64,000 bases of DNA from Moanibacter sp965226025 (GCA_965226025.1 CBDDCD010000001.1:1798001-1862000); one strand, 5' to 3'. Shown: positions 1 through 10,027, counted from the first letter of the stretch. Notes: generated by a model from the letters alone, not told the origin. Program-made: numbers and translations.

Positions 1-1559
1 TTCAGATGTTCGATCGTCTGGCCGAGAAAGAGGAGATCGAACTTCCTGGATAAGGGCAGAAGGGCCGCCATGTCTTCAGCGTGCCCTTCCCAGATTTCAA
101 AACCCTTCTCTCTGGCTACAGCCGCCGCAGAGACATTTGGATCAGAGCCTACCAAGGTCCAGTGGGTCCTCTTCCTCAGCTCCTCAAGCAGTCCTCCTTC
201 AAAACAGCCCACATCGAGCAAGGCGATTTCCCGGTCATCCGCGGAAGCCACACGGTTGGACATCTCCAGCAACTCATCGGCTGTAAAGTCGTTCCAAACG
301 GATTCGCCTCGCTTCGAATGGATTCCCCTCGACACGACAGACGGAAGCGGAACTTCGAGCACGAAACGCGAAACCAAGGACTCTCCGCGAAAGTCGGCAT
401 AGAGCCCTTCCGGATTCCGGCTGCTCGGTGGAGACGCGGGCGAAACCGAGTAATTCCGCGCATAGAGCCCATCGAGGCACTCCCTGCTCAACGGCGGATA
501 ACAAACCGCAGTAGCGCTCTTTTCACACAAGTACCAATGATGGACGCCCTTGTCCCCGAACCGGGTATCTTGACTGCTGAAGAGAAATCGGCCAGGCCGC
601 TCACCTGTTATCGGACATATGGGAGAGTCGGAAAATCGTGGAGGCGGATCAACCGTGGACCGCGGCAATTGATGGACCGGAATAGGGTAAAACTGGGATC
701 GCCCACGGACAAACCCCATCGCATTGAGTACCTTTGCCCGAACCTCCCGCAAAGCACGTCCGAAAAAGCCTCGACCGGCCCCCTTCGACTTGAGCCTTTC
801 CCGGGACTCGGCCAGTTCAATGTCGTAGCTCGCGCGGTCTGATGAGAGCTGCCCGCTTCGAATCCGAAAGCAGCTGGCATGACCCTCGCATCTCTCAAGG
901 GGGTACTTTTCCGAGAATCGCGTCCATAGATCCCAATCACCGGCAAGTTTCAACTCGGCATTGAACCCCCCAACGGATTCGAACGCTTCTCTCGAGAAAA
1001 AAACCCCGTCCTGGTAGAGGATGTGTCCGTTCCATAACTTTCGATGATTCACATGAGGCTGAGCCCGATTCGCGAACCACCATCCGTCGCTCTCCACGAC
1101 ATCCTCAAAGTAGATAATTCGCCAACGCGGGTTGTCTCTAAAGTGCTTTCCGACCCGCATTAAGGCGCCCGGAAGATAGAGGTCGTCGGCATTGAGATAG
1201 GCGAAAACGTCCCCCGACGCGACGCCGAATCCTTTCTTCAAGGCGTGGTACATCCCGGAGTCAGGCTCCGAGATGATACGATTAAACCGGGATCGAAAGG
1301 GCGCTATGCATTCCAACGTTCGATCCGTCGAACCGCCATCGACGATCGTGTATTCAAGGCGAGGATAGCCCTGCGAAAGCACCGATTCGACCGTCTCAAC
1401 GATCGTAGATTCCCCATTGAGCACAGGAGTGACGACAGAAATAACCGGAAGGTCCCGCTCCACATCTTCGATCGGCGGCTTACGCGCCTCAAGATACCTA
1501 TCAATCAATGAGGCACAACCACGATAGAATGAGTCTGTCGGACTGAGCTTTGAAGACAT
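1..1559 (-). CDS. GT2 glycosyltransferase-methyltransferase fusion (C-terminus off the window)
   Basis: The frame opens at an ATG at 1559 and is still open at base 1, giving about 519 residues of a longer protein. Residues about 40-260 are a GT-A/GT2 domain: 'ISVVTPVLNGE' near 41, 'IVDGGSTDRT' near 72 and a DxD-like 'AYLNADDLYLPG'. A cysteine/histidine-rich linker follows (about 330-400). A class I SAM-methyltransferase begins near residue 445 with 'LLDVGCFEGG' and reaches 'FDLLFLGQTIEHL' at the window edge. Such fusions modify sugars of surface polysaccharides or glycoproteins. It lies 59 bp upstream of (beyond) the GT9 gene stop and reads the same way. The first codons contain a scrap of repeat family A (GTCCGACAGACTC), so the extreme N-terminus may have been rewritten by that element. 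Fold assignment is firm; the sugar substrate is unknown. Confidence 0.85.
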   Translation of the reverse strand, partial: MSSKLSPTDSFYRGCASLIDRYLEARKPPIEDVERDLPVISVVTPVLNGESTIVETVESVLSQGYPRLEYTIVDGGSTDRTLECIAPFRSRFNRIISEPDSGMYHALKKGFGVASGDVFAYLNADDLYLPGALMRVGKHFRDNPRWRIIYFEDVVESDGWWFANRAQPHVNHRKLWNGHILYQDGVFFSREAFESVGGFNAELKLAGDWDLWTRFSEKYPLERCEGHASCFRIRSGQLSSDRASYDIELAESRERLKSKGAGRGFFGRALREVRAKVLNAMGFVRGRSQFYPIPVHQLPRSTVDPPPRFSDSPICPITGERPGRFLFSSQDTRFGDKGVHHWYLCEKSATAVCYPPLSRECLDGLYARNYSVSPASPPSSRNPEGLYADFRGESLVSRFVLEVPLPSVVSRGIHSKRGESVWNDFTADELLEMSNRVASADDREIALLDVGCFEGGLLEELRKRTHWTLVGSDPNVSAAAVAREKGFEIWEGHAEDMAALLPLSRKFDLLFLGQTIEHL

Positions 1560-1587
1560 GCCGAAGGTCAACCTACGACGATACAGG

Positions 1588-1623
1588 CTAGGTTCTGTCC
1601 AATGCGGTAGCGACAGATTCACT
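1588..1623. repeat. Degenerate, shortened copy of repeat family A
   Basis: CTAGGTTCTGTC, an 11-base spacer, then GCGACAGATTCAC form the two outer arms of family A with the centre deleted. A second scrap (AGTCTGTCGGAC) lies at 1532-1543 inside the start of the neighbouring gene. The GT9 stop codon (TGA, complement of 1619-1621) falls inside the right arm. The low confidence reflects the decay. Confidence 0.4.
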
Positions 1624-2896
1624 CTTCCTCCAGCTCACGCTCCAACGCCGCGATCCGTTTCAACTGCTCCTGGATAACCGCCTCCTTCTCCCTCCAAGAC
1701 TCGACCAGGAGCCCGCTATGATGCTTCGAGAAATTCTTAAAGGAGCCGAATCGATCGATTTCCCCATTGTATCTTAACTCCGTATGTGATTCTACACCAA
1801 TGTCTTCTAGAATCCATTCGAGCGCTTGATAGGCAATATTTTGAGGAATCAAGCCTAGGCAGGGGGCGGTCCCGAAAGGACACTCCCAGCTGCAACCAAA
1901 GCAATCGAGAGGCTGAAAAATGACCGCGGTCCGACGCCCGGCAGGGCGAAAACGCGGCCAGGTCCCCCCTCCGAATACAGCCGCAACCGGAACATCAAGA
2001 GCGGCGGCAAGATGCATGGCGCCCGTATCATTTCCGAAATAGAGACGCGCCCTTCTGATGAGGGCGGCAAGAACACCAATGTCGCCGCCCTCGCCCATCC
2101 AGACACAGACAGGAACCTCCTGCTCACTGAGACCATGGGCGATCCTCGACAGTGTAGAATCCTCATCGGTGTGACCCAGAAGGAGAGAGGAAAGCCCCCG
2201 CTCCCGATAGAGCCGGCCCAAAGTCTCTACGAAGGCTTGGCCCGGCCATGCTTTCAAGGGGACGTTTGCGGTTCCTGCCGGACAGCATGCCATCCACTTT
2301 CCTACCAAGAGAGACTTCTCCGCCAGCCATCGATCTGCCTTGGATTGGAGCGCTTCGGGAATAGAGAGTCGAGGGCGAGTGAATTCGGATTCAACCTCAA
2401 GAAGCCTATCCGCCATGACGAGCCAATTACGCCAATCTTCAATCTCTGCATCGAAGGTAATTCGCTCCCCAAAGACCGTATGCGGATCCAACCCATACGC
2501 TTTCTTGAGATCGGATTCCATTCCCTTGGCGATATCAAGCTTCTCGAAGGCAATGGTTCGAGCGCACGAAAAATTGGCGGCCACAACCACTTCCAACCAA
2601 GTCATAGAAATTGAGCCAGCAATCACCACCTCCGGCTCGATGCTCTTCAAATCGCGCAGCAGGCAAGCAACCGATTTGTTCGCACCAGACGGACTCTCAA
2701 TGTAGGGATCGATCGAGGTCGTCAGCCAACTAACTCTCGCCGGCAGTATCTCGGCGACGTCTTCATATCCCTTACGCACGAGAATATGGATTTTGCAACC
2801 GGGCCAAGCCTCGGCCAGCCGCCCGACCAGCGCCGATATCAACACAAGATCTCCGTAGGTGTCTGGCTTGACGATCAGCACACTTCGAGGATGCAT
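1619..2896 (-). CDS. GT9-family (ADP-heptose:LPS heptosyltransferase-like) glycosyltransferase
   Basis: 425 residues from ATG 2896. The start 'MHPRSVLIVKPDTYGDLVL' is the family's usual N-terminal beta strand and G-D motif. A longer frame reaches 3103 but runs through repeat A1, so I reject that start. The C-terminal Rossmann domain carries the nucleotide-sugar motif 'FGNDTGAMHLAAALDVPVA', followed by the cysteine cluster 'CFGCSWECPFGTAPC' often seen in GT9 enzymes. The last about 60 residues are an extension ending in a short acidic coiled coil ('RIAALERELEEE'). GT9 enzymes add heptose or similar sugars to lipid A core or repeat units on the cytoplasmic face of the inner membrane. It diverges from the TPR-glycosyltransferase pair with repeat A1 in the shared 5' region. 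Acceptor and donor cannot be read from sequence. Confidence 0.85.
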   Translation of the reverse strand: MHPRSVLIVKPDTYGDLVLISALVGRLAEAWPGCKIHILVRKGYEDVAEILPARVSWLTTSIDPYIESPSGANKSVACLLRDLKSIEPEVVIAGSISMTWLEVVVAANFSCARTIAFEKLDIAKGMESDLKKAYGLDPHTVFGERITFDAEIEDWRNWLVMADRLLEVESEFTRPRLSIPEALQSKADRWLAEKSLLVGKWMACCPAGTANVPLKAWPGQAFVETLGRLYRERGLSSLLLGHTDEDSTLSRIAHGLSEQEVPVCVWMGEGGDIGVLAALIRRARLYFGNDTGAMHLAAALDVPVAAVFGGGTWPRFRPAGRRTAVIFQPLDCFGCSWECPFGTAPCLGLIPQNIAYQALEWILEDIGVESHTELRYNGEIDRFGSFKNFSKHHSGLLVESWREKEAVIQEQLKRIAALERELEEE

Positions 2897-2944
2897 CGCA
2901 CCGCAAACTTGCACACTTTTGCTGAGAGTTCGAAGACTTTCTGC

Positions 2945-3011
2945 GAGGAGTCTGTCGGATTCGGACGTTCGACTGCTTCGCAAGGGACGGAACCCCTCCG
3001 ACAGACTCCTC
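2945..3011. repeat. Palindromic repeat family A, copy A1
   Basis: 67 bp. The outer arms GAGGAGTCTGTCGGA (2945-2959) and TCCGACAGACTCCTC (2997-3011) are a perfect 15-bp inverted repeat. The centre CGACTGCTTCGCAAG matches the conserved core of the family in the forward orientation. It sits between two divergent genes. Confidence 0.85.
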
Positions 3012-3058
3012 GTAACAATTGTCGTTGCTTCTCGAAACGGGACTGCTATGCAAACTGC

Positions 3059-5344
3059 GTGCACTCGGTTAAACAGGATTTCCAACGCGGAGTCCAATAT
3101 CACCGATCTGGCAACCTCAAAGTTGCGGAACAGCTCTACCGCGATGTGCTGTCAAAGGAACCGAACCATCCCGACGCCCTCCATCTCTTGGGGGTGCTGG
3201 CGATGCAGATGAAGCAACCGGCTGTAGCCGCGAATCTAATCAATCGGGCGATCAGCATTAATCCCGGAAAGGGCATTTACTACGGTGACTTCGGAAAAGC
3301 TCTCTACAGGTGCGGCAAGCGCGATGCCGCAATACAGGCCTGCCGAAAGGCAATCGAGCTGAACCCGGAGGATTCGGAGGCCCACAACACTCTCGGCAGG
3401 GTGCTTAACAAAGCTGGAAAGACAGCGGCGGCAGTTGCTCACTTTCAGAATGCGATCAGAATCAATCCTCGCTACGCCGAAGCTTATTTCTATATCGGAA
3501 GGATCCTCGAAGCTCAGGGACAAATCGAGGATGCCTTCGAGAACTTCGAATCGGCCGCAAATCTCGATCCGACCTCGATTAACGCGAGAATTAAACTTGG
3601 AGTGATCCAGCAGAAACTTGGAAAAATTAATGAAGCCATAGCGACCTTCAAGTTCATTGTGGAACGAAGGCCGAGGCATATCGAAGCCCTCATCCATCTC
3701 GGTTTGGTCTACAATGATGATGGGAATCGACAAGAGGCGAGAAAATGCTTCAAGACCATTCTGGAAATTGATCCGAACAACGCACGCGCCCATTGCTTTC
3801 TCGGATTCATCAGTATTCTGGATGGAGATCTGGACAGTTCGTTTGTGAGCTTCAGGCATGCGCTCACAATCAATCCGGAATTCGCCTCCGCCCAATATGG
3901 GATGGGAACCGCTTATGAGGAAAAGGGGGAGGTGGAACTTGCCATAAAACGTTATGAACTGGCACTGCGCTTGGATTCAAAGTTGAGTGCGGCTCAAAAT
4001 AACCTTGAGCTCGCCCGAAAATTCCTCGACGGCGCTGAAGAACCTTCAAAAGGATTGAGCTTCGCTTACAGCCGAAATAGCTCAAACCCCCGGATCATTC
4101 TGAAATACGGGACGGCCCTATGGAAAAGCGGTCGCGATGATGAAGCAGTAAAGCTGCTCTCAAAGTGCCTTAAAGCCGAGCCCGACTGTGCCGAAGCACA
4201 CTATTTCCTGGGTAAGGCCCTGAGCTCGCAAAGCCTCGAAGATGAGGCTCGGAGGCACTTCGAAAAAGCCTTGGAATTCGAGCCGAGTAATGCCGCCTAT
4301 CTCGCGGCCGAAGCATCCCTCCGCACTGGGTATCTTACGGAAGGGTCGAAAACCGCCAGCTTCGGATCCAAGCGAATTGCCCTACACATGCACGAAAGAT
4401 ATCACTATCGGATTCTTAATCCCATCTTCGAGGAGATTCCGAAGGAGCATCGGGTGATACTGACTCCTCATGTCAGAGATCTCCTGGACTTTCAACCCAA
4501 TGTTGTCGTGGTATCCGAATCCCAAGCAGCTCTTCTTCGAAAGCGCTTGCCTGGAGCCATTTTTGTATGGACCCGCCATGGACTGATCAGCAATAACACA
4601 ACCTGCTACGCCGCGCGCGTCTCCGACTACGCCTGCCTCACGAGCGAGGAGAATCGCAAATGGCATGTCAGATACGGGGGGAATCCGAGACGGGGATTCT
4701 GGCTCACCGGTTACGTCCAGATGGATCCTCTCTTTCGCAACGAAACCATTCCCCTACCCTTTTCTCTACCGGAGAAAGGCAAGACCGTCATCTATGGTCC
4801 TACTTGGAATGAATATCTCTCTTCCGCACCCATTCTCGGTCAAAGAGTGGTTGATCTGATTCGTGGCAACGACAAGAAGATCTCGATTATCATCAAACCC
4901 CATCCGGTAATATTCGAACGTTATCCCAAGTGGGTCCAGATCTGGCGCAATCTTGAAAGGACCAATGAGAATGTCTTTTTCGTGGACGATCCCATGGCCG
5001 ATGTTGTTCCCTACCTCAAGGCAGCGGACCTGCTGGTGAGTGACGCCTCCAGTGTAATCTTTCAGTTTCTCGCATTGAATCGCCCAATCATACTGATCAA
5101 CAACCCCAACCGATTCAGGACTTCGCACTTCGACTCGAAAGGGATTGAATGGCAGTGGAGAGACGTTGCCAACGTGATCGACCGAATCGAGGATCTACCG
5201 AGTGTAGTCGACCGCAACCTGACCAATCCTGAAAATCGCTTGGAACGCCGGAATCACTATCGAGAGCGGCTCTTTGGAAATCTTACCGACGGTCGCGCGG
5301 CGGAAAGAATTGTCGCTAAAATTGACCAATTGATTCTGCAATGA
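3059..5344 (+). CDS. TPR protein with C-terminal CDP-glycerol-glycerophosphotransferase-like GT-B domain (first of a tandem pair)
   Basis: 761 residues if the GTG at 3059 is the start. An in-frame ATG at 2786 would drive the frame through repeat A1 and into the divergent GT9 gene, and the paralogue next door is 760 residues, so 3059 fits better. Residues 1 to about 450 are a run of TPRs (e.g. 'AEQLYRDVLSKEPNHPDALH', 'AEAYFYIGRILEAQGQ'). Residues about 470-761 resemble the TagF/CDP-glycerol glycerophosphotransferase and surface-glycan GT-B fold: 'TRHGLISNN', 'IIKPHPVIFERYPKW' and 'DLLVSDASSVIFQFLALNRP'. The TPR part probably binds a protein partner or substrate, so a protein- or polymer-modifying transferase is a reasonable inference, not a proof. 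The stop overlaps the next start as ATGA (5341-5344), implying translational coupling. Confidence 0.8.
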   Translation: MHSVKQDFQRGVQYHRSGNLKVAEQLYRDVLSKEPNHPDALHLLGVLAMQMKQPAVAANLINRAISINPGKGIYYGDFGKALYRCGKRDAAIQACRKAIELNPEDSEAHNTLGRVLNKAGKTAAAVAHFQNAIRINPRYAEAYFYIGRILEAQGQIEDAFENFESAANLDPTSINARIKLGVIQQKLGKINEAIATFKFIVERRPRHIEALIHLGLVYNDDGNRQEARKCFKTILEIDPNNARAHCFLGFISILDGDLDSSFVSFRHALTINPEFASAQYGMGTAYEEKGEVELAIKRYELALRLDSKLSAAQNNLELARKFLDGAEEPSKGLSFAYSRNSSNPRIILKYGTALWKSGRDDEAVKLLSKCLKAEPDCAEAHYFLGKALSSQSLEDEARRHFEKALEFEPSNAAYLAAEASLRTGYLTEGSKTASFGSKRIALHMHERYHYRILNPIFEEIPKEHRVILTPHVRDLLDFQPNVVVVSESQAALLRKRLPGAIFVWTRHGLISNNTTCYAARVSDYACLTSEENRKWHVRYGGNPRRGFWLTGYVQMDPLFRNETIPLPFSLPEKGKTVIYGPTWNEYLSSAPILGQRVVDLIRGNDKKISIIIKPHPVIFERYPKWVQIWRNLERTNENVFFVDDPMADVVPYLKAADLLVSDASSVIFQFLALNRPIILINNPNRFRTSHFDSKGIEWQWRDVANVIDRIEDLPSVVDRNLTNPENRLERRNHYRERLFGNLTDGRAAERIVAKIDQLILQ

Positions 5345-7623
5345 CCGAAGCAGAAGAAAGTCTGAGGAGAGCTCGTCACTACCATCAGGGCGGAAAACTG
5401 GATGAAGCTGTAGCGCTCTATGGCCGTATTCTTCGAAAACAGCCGGAGAATGCTGAGGCGCTACATCATATCGGACTGGCGGCGCATCAACTTGGCAAAC
5501 ATGAGGAAGCATTAAAGTTCCTTCTAAAATCGGTGGAATGCGACCCAAAGAACTCCGTCTATCACACAAACATCACCGAGGTTTACCGGGTCGGCGGAAA
5601 CCTTAGCAGTGCGGTCGATCACGGAAAGCAGGCCTTACAGCTGAATCCCCGAAACCCAAAGGCCTACAACAATCTTGGCATCGTTTTAAAACAGAATGGA
5701 CAGATTAGAGAGGCGATGGGTTGCCTTCAGAAAGCGGTTGAGATCGATCCCAATTACGCCATGGCTTGGCACAATCTTGGTCTTACACAGTATGCTCGAG
5801 GCGCGGTCAGGGCCGCTTTGGAATCATTTGGGAAAGCAAGGGTGATTGAGCCTCGTTCCGCCGAAAGTCACCTATGGATGGGAATCGCCTCTCAGCAGCT
5901 GGGTGAATCTGAAGAAGCGATTGCCGCCTTTGAGAAGTGCATCGAACTGAAACCGGATCACGGCAAAGCGCACAACTGCCTGGGAATGGCATTCAGAAAT
6001 CAATCTCGAGGGAAGGAAGCGATTGAGCATTTTGAAATTGCACTTCGTCTCGATTCAAAGAACGCACACACTCACCACCTATTGGGAGCCACCTTCTTCG
6101 AGCGAGGGAAACTCAAGGAGGCGAAAAAGTGTTTTGAACGAGCCTTGCAGGCGGATGAGGGATTCTATCGCGCTCACAACGCGCTTGGATTGGTAGAGCA
6201 GGAGCTTGGAGAAATAGATGAAGCGGAGACCAACTTCAAAAAGGCTCTCGAAATCCAGCCGGATTTCGATGGAGCGTTTGCGAACCTGCGTATCCTGCGC
6301 AGGTTTCAGGAGGAGACGGAGGAATCGCTGAATCGCCGGCGAGAGGCAACTCAGAGCGATCCTCAGAATCCGGAAACCCACCTGAACCTGGGTCAAACAC
6401 TTTGGAAAATGGGGCGTTTCGAGGAAGCGATTTCGGCCCTCGAATCGATCCCGGAACACAAATCTACCGAGATCACCTCGCGATACATCCTCGCCCTATC
6501 TTATAGGGAGAATGGGAATACTGAAAAGGCGAAGGCGAACATCGATCGCGCACTTAAACTTTGGCCGGAGGATCCATATCTGCTTGCTGCGAATCTCAAT
6601 CTCTCGCAATCGATAGGTCCTGCCGAATATCAGGTAGGCGGTAAAGTCCGCAAACGAGTCGCCTTCCTTATGCATCAGAGGTACCATTTCTCTATTCTGC
6701 GCCCCATTTTTGATGCCGTTCGCAGGAATAATTGCTGCCTTCTTGCAGTCCATATTGAGGAAGTCCTTCGGTTCCGCCCTCACGTCCTGGTCATGGCCGA
6801 ATCCTACGCCTCCGTCCTACGACCCCGATTGCCGGGTGTTCACATTGTTTGGGTTCGCAACGGTCTAATCAGTAAGAATTCGGCCTGCTACTCGGCCATG
6901 ACTTCCGATTACGTCTGCGTCACCAGTGAGTCCAATCGGGATTGGTGCATAAGAAACGGTGGCACTCCCAAGCGGGAATTTTGGATAACCGGATACGTTC
7001 AGATGGATCCGCTCTTCCGGGGTGCACCTCTACCCATCCCGGTTTCTCTCAACCCGAAAAACAAGACGGTCCTCTTCGCCCCAACCTGGAACGATGGACT
7101 CTCCTCGGCACCAATGTTTGGAGATCGACTCATCGAGCTCATCCGCGGAGTTCGGAACGATATCTCGGTTATAGTCAAACCCCATCCGTTGATTCATCGT
7201 CATCATCCCGACTGGATAATAATCTGGCGTGGGATGGCCGAGAAAATTGCCGATGTTCACTTTGTCGAGCATCCGGCGGCCGACGTCATACCCTATCTTC
7301 AACACTCCGACCTTCTGATCAGCGACGCATCCAGCGTCATCTTCGAGTTTCTCGCCCTGGACCGGCCTATCGTCCTCATCACCAATCCCTCACGCTTTAA
7401 GACCTCTTTCTTCGATCCGAACGGCATCGAATGGCGCTGGCGAGATGTGGGAGAGGAAATCTACGACGTAAAGCTAGTGTCCAAGGCGGTCGAACGAGCC
7501 CTAAATCAGCCCGACCTTAATAGGGAGAAAAGGGCCGAATATCGTCGCGAGCTCTTCGGCGATCTCTGTGACGGGCGTGCCGCGGAGCGGATCGCCCAAA
7601 AGATCGACCAGTTAAAACTCTAG
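5341..7623 (+). CDS. TPR protein with C-terminal CDP-glycerol-glycerophosphotransferase-like GT-B domain (second of the pair)
   Basis: 760 residues, a full-length paralogue of the preceding gene, sharing TPR length, C-terminal domain and many short motifs: 'VRNGLISKNSACYSAMTSDY', 'WITGYVQMDPLF', 'VIVKPHPLIHRHHPDW', 'DLLISDASSVIFEFLALDRP' and 'DGRAAERIAQKIDQL' at the end. About 12 TPR units precede the transferase-like domain. The pair arose by duplication and is translated as a unit (ATGA overlap at 5341). The 3' end overlaps the convergent sulfotransferase gene by four bases. Donor (CDP-glycerol, CDP-ribitol or a nucleotide sugar) and acceptor are unknown. Confidence 0.82.
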   Translation: MTEAEESLRRARHYHQGGKLDEAVALYGRILRKQPENAEALHHIGLAAHQLGKHEEALKFLLKSVECDPKNSVYHTNITEVYRVGGNLSSAVDHGKQALQLNPRNPKAYNNLGIVLKQNGQIREAMGCLQKAVEIDPNYAMAWHNLGLTQYARGAVRAALESFGKARVIEPRSAESHLWMGIASQQLGESEEAIAAFEKCIELKPDHGKAHNCLGMAFRNQSRGKEAIEHFEIALRLDSKNAHTHHLLGATFFERGKLKEAKKCFERALQADEGFYRAHNALGLVEQELGEIDEAETNFKKALEIQPDFDGAFANLRILRRFQEETEESLNRRREATQSDPQNPETHLNLGQTLWKMGRFEEAISALESIPEHKSTEITSRYILALSYRENGNTEKAKANIDRALKLWPEDPYLLAANLNLSQSIGPAEYQVGGKVRKRVAFLMHQRYHFSILRPIFDAVRRNNCCLLAVHIEEVLRFRPHVLVMAESYASVLRPRLPGVHIVWVRNGLISKNSACYSAMTSDYVCVTSESNRDWCIRNGGTPKREFWITGYVQMDPLFRGAPLPIPVSLNPKNKTVLFAPTWNDGLSSAPMFGDRLIELIRGVRNDISVIVKPHPLIHRHHPDWIIIWRGMAEKIADVHFVEHPAADVIPYLQHSDLLISDASSVIFEFLALDRPIVLITNPSRFKTSFFDPNGIEWRWRDVGEEIYDVKLVSKAVERALNQPDLNREKRAEYRRELFGDLCDGRAAERIAQKIDQLKL

Positions 7624-8420
7624 CAATATCGAAACTTCGTTATGAAGTCACGGCAAGCGACATTGACTTCGTCCACCTCACCTTCCTTCAATACTTTTCG
7701 ATAACCGCCGATCGAGCTCGAATCAATAGGGCCACCAAACTTTTGCGTGGCAAACTCCCCGTAGCGCTTCACAAAGTCCATATCTCCGGTGTCGGGCACC
7801 GCGCCGGGATCGAATCGGAGACCCAGACCGGTAAACGCTCTCAATCCCTCCATAACCATCTTCGGATGAAGAACCAGATCTTCGTATTTTAGAACGAAGA
7901 GCCGTTCCCTGAATCCTGGGGCTTCGCAATTGAGAGCGGGCGAATAGTAAGACCGATAGTATTTGCAGAGCCCGAGGACATTTCGCTTTCGTGGTTCTCT
8001 CGCATTCTTCTGGGCCCTCACTCGATCCGCAACTCGAATCAGAGAGGCGATGGTATCTCGCGGATCACGAATAATGACAAGGAATCTTGCATCTGGGACG
8101 AGCTCAAGAACCTCGGGGAAGCATCTCGAAAGATGTGGGTCTTTGTGGACAAGATTCGCCACTCCGCCGTATCGTTGAAAGGTCCTCTCCAAGAAACGAG
8201 TGACGATCCAGGAATGGAAACTTCTCAAATCGTCCCGATTGTCAAAAAAGTGATCAGCGAACTTCTCGAATTCCAATTTTGCCTGATGGTATGCCTCAAC
8301 TAGCAATCTCAAGTAGGTCGCTTCGGCATTGGGCGGATTTGTCTCCCGATCCTGACACAACAAAACCTGCAGCAGGGTGGTACCTGAACGCGGACTGCCT
8401 CCAATAAAGTAATTTGCCAT
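7620..8420 (-). CDS. PAPS-dependent sulfotransferase family protein
   Basis: 266 residues, the usual length. The 5'-phosphosulfate loop 'GGSPRSGTTLLQ' is at residues 7-18 and the 3'-phosphate-binding strand 'ARFLVIIRDPRDTIAS' is near residue 107. 'FVLKYEDLVLHPK' corresponds to the conserved 'YEDL' strand. These enzymes move a sulfo group from PAPS to a hydroxyl or amine on sugars, lipids or tyrosines. Within this glycosyltransferase locus it probably sulfates the exported glycan. The stop overlaps the convergent TPR-transferase stop. The split TPR gene lies 43 bp upstream and reads the same way, so they may have been one operon before the IS arrived. Confidence 0.85.
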   Translation of the reverse strand: MANYFIGGSPRSGTTLLQVLLCQDRETNPPNAEATYLRLLVEAYHQAKLEFEKFADHFFDNRDDLRSFHSWIVTRFLERTFQRYGGVANLVHKDPHLSRCFPEVLELVPDARFLVIIRDPRDTIASLIRVADRVRAQKNAREPRKRNVLGLCKYYRSYYSPALNCEAPGFRERLFVLKYEDLVLHPKMVMEGLRAFTGLGLRFDPGAVPDTGDMDFVKRYGEFATQKFGGPIDSSSIGGYRKVLKEGEVDEVNVACRDFITKFRYC

Positions 8421-8463
8421 TTCATCTCGGCACTCGGCCCGCTATGTTCTCTTGGCGCGCTGG

Positions 8464-9912
8464 TCAGCCATCGCACACCTCAAACTGCCTTGGCTTCTTG
8501 CCCTTCAAATATCGCTCCCACATCTCCTGATAGGCCTTTTCAATATTCCTGACAAATCTCTGTGTATCGAAGAACCGTCCCGATATTCGGTCTCTTCTCA
8601 ACTTAGCCGAGAGTCGACGTAATCTGGTTCTGTCCTCACCCAAACTGATTGCCGTTGTGCGATATTCGTCTAGATTCCGAGTCACCAGTTCCCCGAAACC
8701 CACCGCATACAACATGCTTGCGGTCATTTTTGAGACATAGCTTCCACCCTCCAGGGTGAGCACCGGAACGCCCGCCCAGAGGGCGTTTCCCGTCGTGGAG
8801 CCGCCATTGTAGATCCGGGTATCAAGGGACAGGTCAGCAACCTCGAGCCGTTTCAAATGCCTCTCCAAGGGAGCCTTTTCAGAAAAGATCAGCCGCGAGT
8901 GTGAAACATTGCGGGCCTCCGCTTCGAGTCTCAGGTTCTCAACCGCCAAGGGGTTGAAGGCCGCCGTCCAAAACACACTTCCGGTAACCTGTCTCAAGAT
9001 CTGCATCCAAACTTCGAACATGATCGGATCGATCTTATAGGGTTGGTTAAAGCAACAATAGACCATTGCCTCTTGGGGAATGCCAAGCTCGCTTCTCGTG
9101 AAGCCCTCGTTGCATTCGAGCGAGGCTCCGTCATTCACCACGAAACACGGAGACAAAAGAGCGAGTTTCTCGGAATACTGGACCTGCTCACTCATCGGCG
9201 TGACAACCGGATCTCCTATAAGGTAGTCCATGAAATCGGCGCCGGACGAGGCTGAGAAACCAAGATACGCCACCTGGATTGGAGCCGGACGCAAAGCAAA
9301 GATCCCCATTCTCCCCCCCGTTGTATGCCCCGTTAGGTCAATCAGAACATCGACTCTGTCGGCTCTGATCAATTGGGCCGCCTCTGAATCCGGAACCCCG
9401 CTTATCTCCGTGAATGAGTCACTACACTCCTCGGCCGAGGAACGGTATACACTTCCATCATCGACTCCATAGGAATAAAGACGGACTTCGAATTGTGATC
9501 TGTCGTGGCCCTCCAACAAACTCCGAGTGAAGTGTCCAACCGGATGATTTCGGAAATCGGCCGAGGCGTAACCGATTCTTATTCGCCTCCTCTTCCCACC
9601 TCCCTTAGGCCGACTAGGTGATTTCGATTTCCTTCCTGAAAATTGCGAAACCTCCTTCGCCCACGCTGATGCAACACGGAAGTTGTAGCCCGGATCGGAA
9701 TACCGCCCGATATTCAAAAAAGGGGTCTCCGCCGGTCTTCGCCCCTCCTTGAGGGACTGTCGTGTTGCCTGGTACACTCTCGATGTGAGATCGGGGACTC
9801 GGTCCCATTCGCAACAGTGGGCCAGAGTTTCAAGTAGGAAGGACTGAGCTTCCTCATGGTCGGGATTGATAGAGAGCGCACTATCTAGAGCCCGTCCCAG
9901 TGGTGGAAACAA
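8464..9912 (-). pseudogene. 3' fragment of an O-GlcNAc-transferase-like (SPINDLY-type) gene, cut off by an insertion sequence
   Basis: The catalytic half of an OGT-type GT41 enzyme: 'RIGYASADFRNHPVGHFTRS', 'LIDLTGHTTGGRMGIFALRP', 'AYLGFSASSGADFMDY', 'YCCFNQPYKIDP' and 'DTRIYNGGSTTGNALWAGVP' follow the family order. The last codons of the TPR domain are at the start ('DSALSINPDHEEAQ'). The first about 9 codons come from the IS end (TTG at 9912), not from the gene. The TPR half is at 11664-12602. Removing the IS (9888-11704) and one copy of the 6-bp target duplication rejoins both halves in frame as 772 codons. GT41 enzymes glycosylate Ser/Thr of proteins. Whether this fragment is still translated from the IS-borne TTG is unknown. 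Confidence 0.88.
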
Positions 9913-9944
9913 TTGATTTTTAATGAGTTGTGGGCAAAAAAAAG

Positions 9945-9976
9945 GCCGGATAGAGCTGCAAAAAGCTCGATCCGGC
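9945..9976. promoter_or_regulatory. Hairpin in the 5' leader of the IS transposase
   Basis: GCCGGATAGAGC, an 8-base loop, then GCTCGATCCGGC: a 12-bp stem with one mismatch, 52 bp ahead of the transposase ATG and kept in the second copy (29946-29977). Such leader hairpins often shield an IS from transcription entering from outside; that role is inferred. Confidence 0.5.
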
Positions 9977-10027
9977 GAAAAAGGGCGCTTATGCTTGCGT
10001 TAGTCAAATACAAAGCACGCCCTTCTC

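Noticed and set aside
81..842. 253-codon open frame on the plus strand
   Set aside because: Antisense to the well-supported GT2-methyltransferase gene; no recognisable motifs, Arg/Pro-rich composition typical of a shadow frame.
2786..3058. N-terminal extension of the first TPR-transferase to ATG 2786
   Set aside because: Overlaps the GT9 gene start and reads through repeat A1; the paralogue's length supports GTG 3059.
2897..3103. N-terminal extension of the GT9 gene to 3103
   Set aside because: It is translated from repeat A1 and the divergent promoter region; the family start motif begins at 2896.
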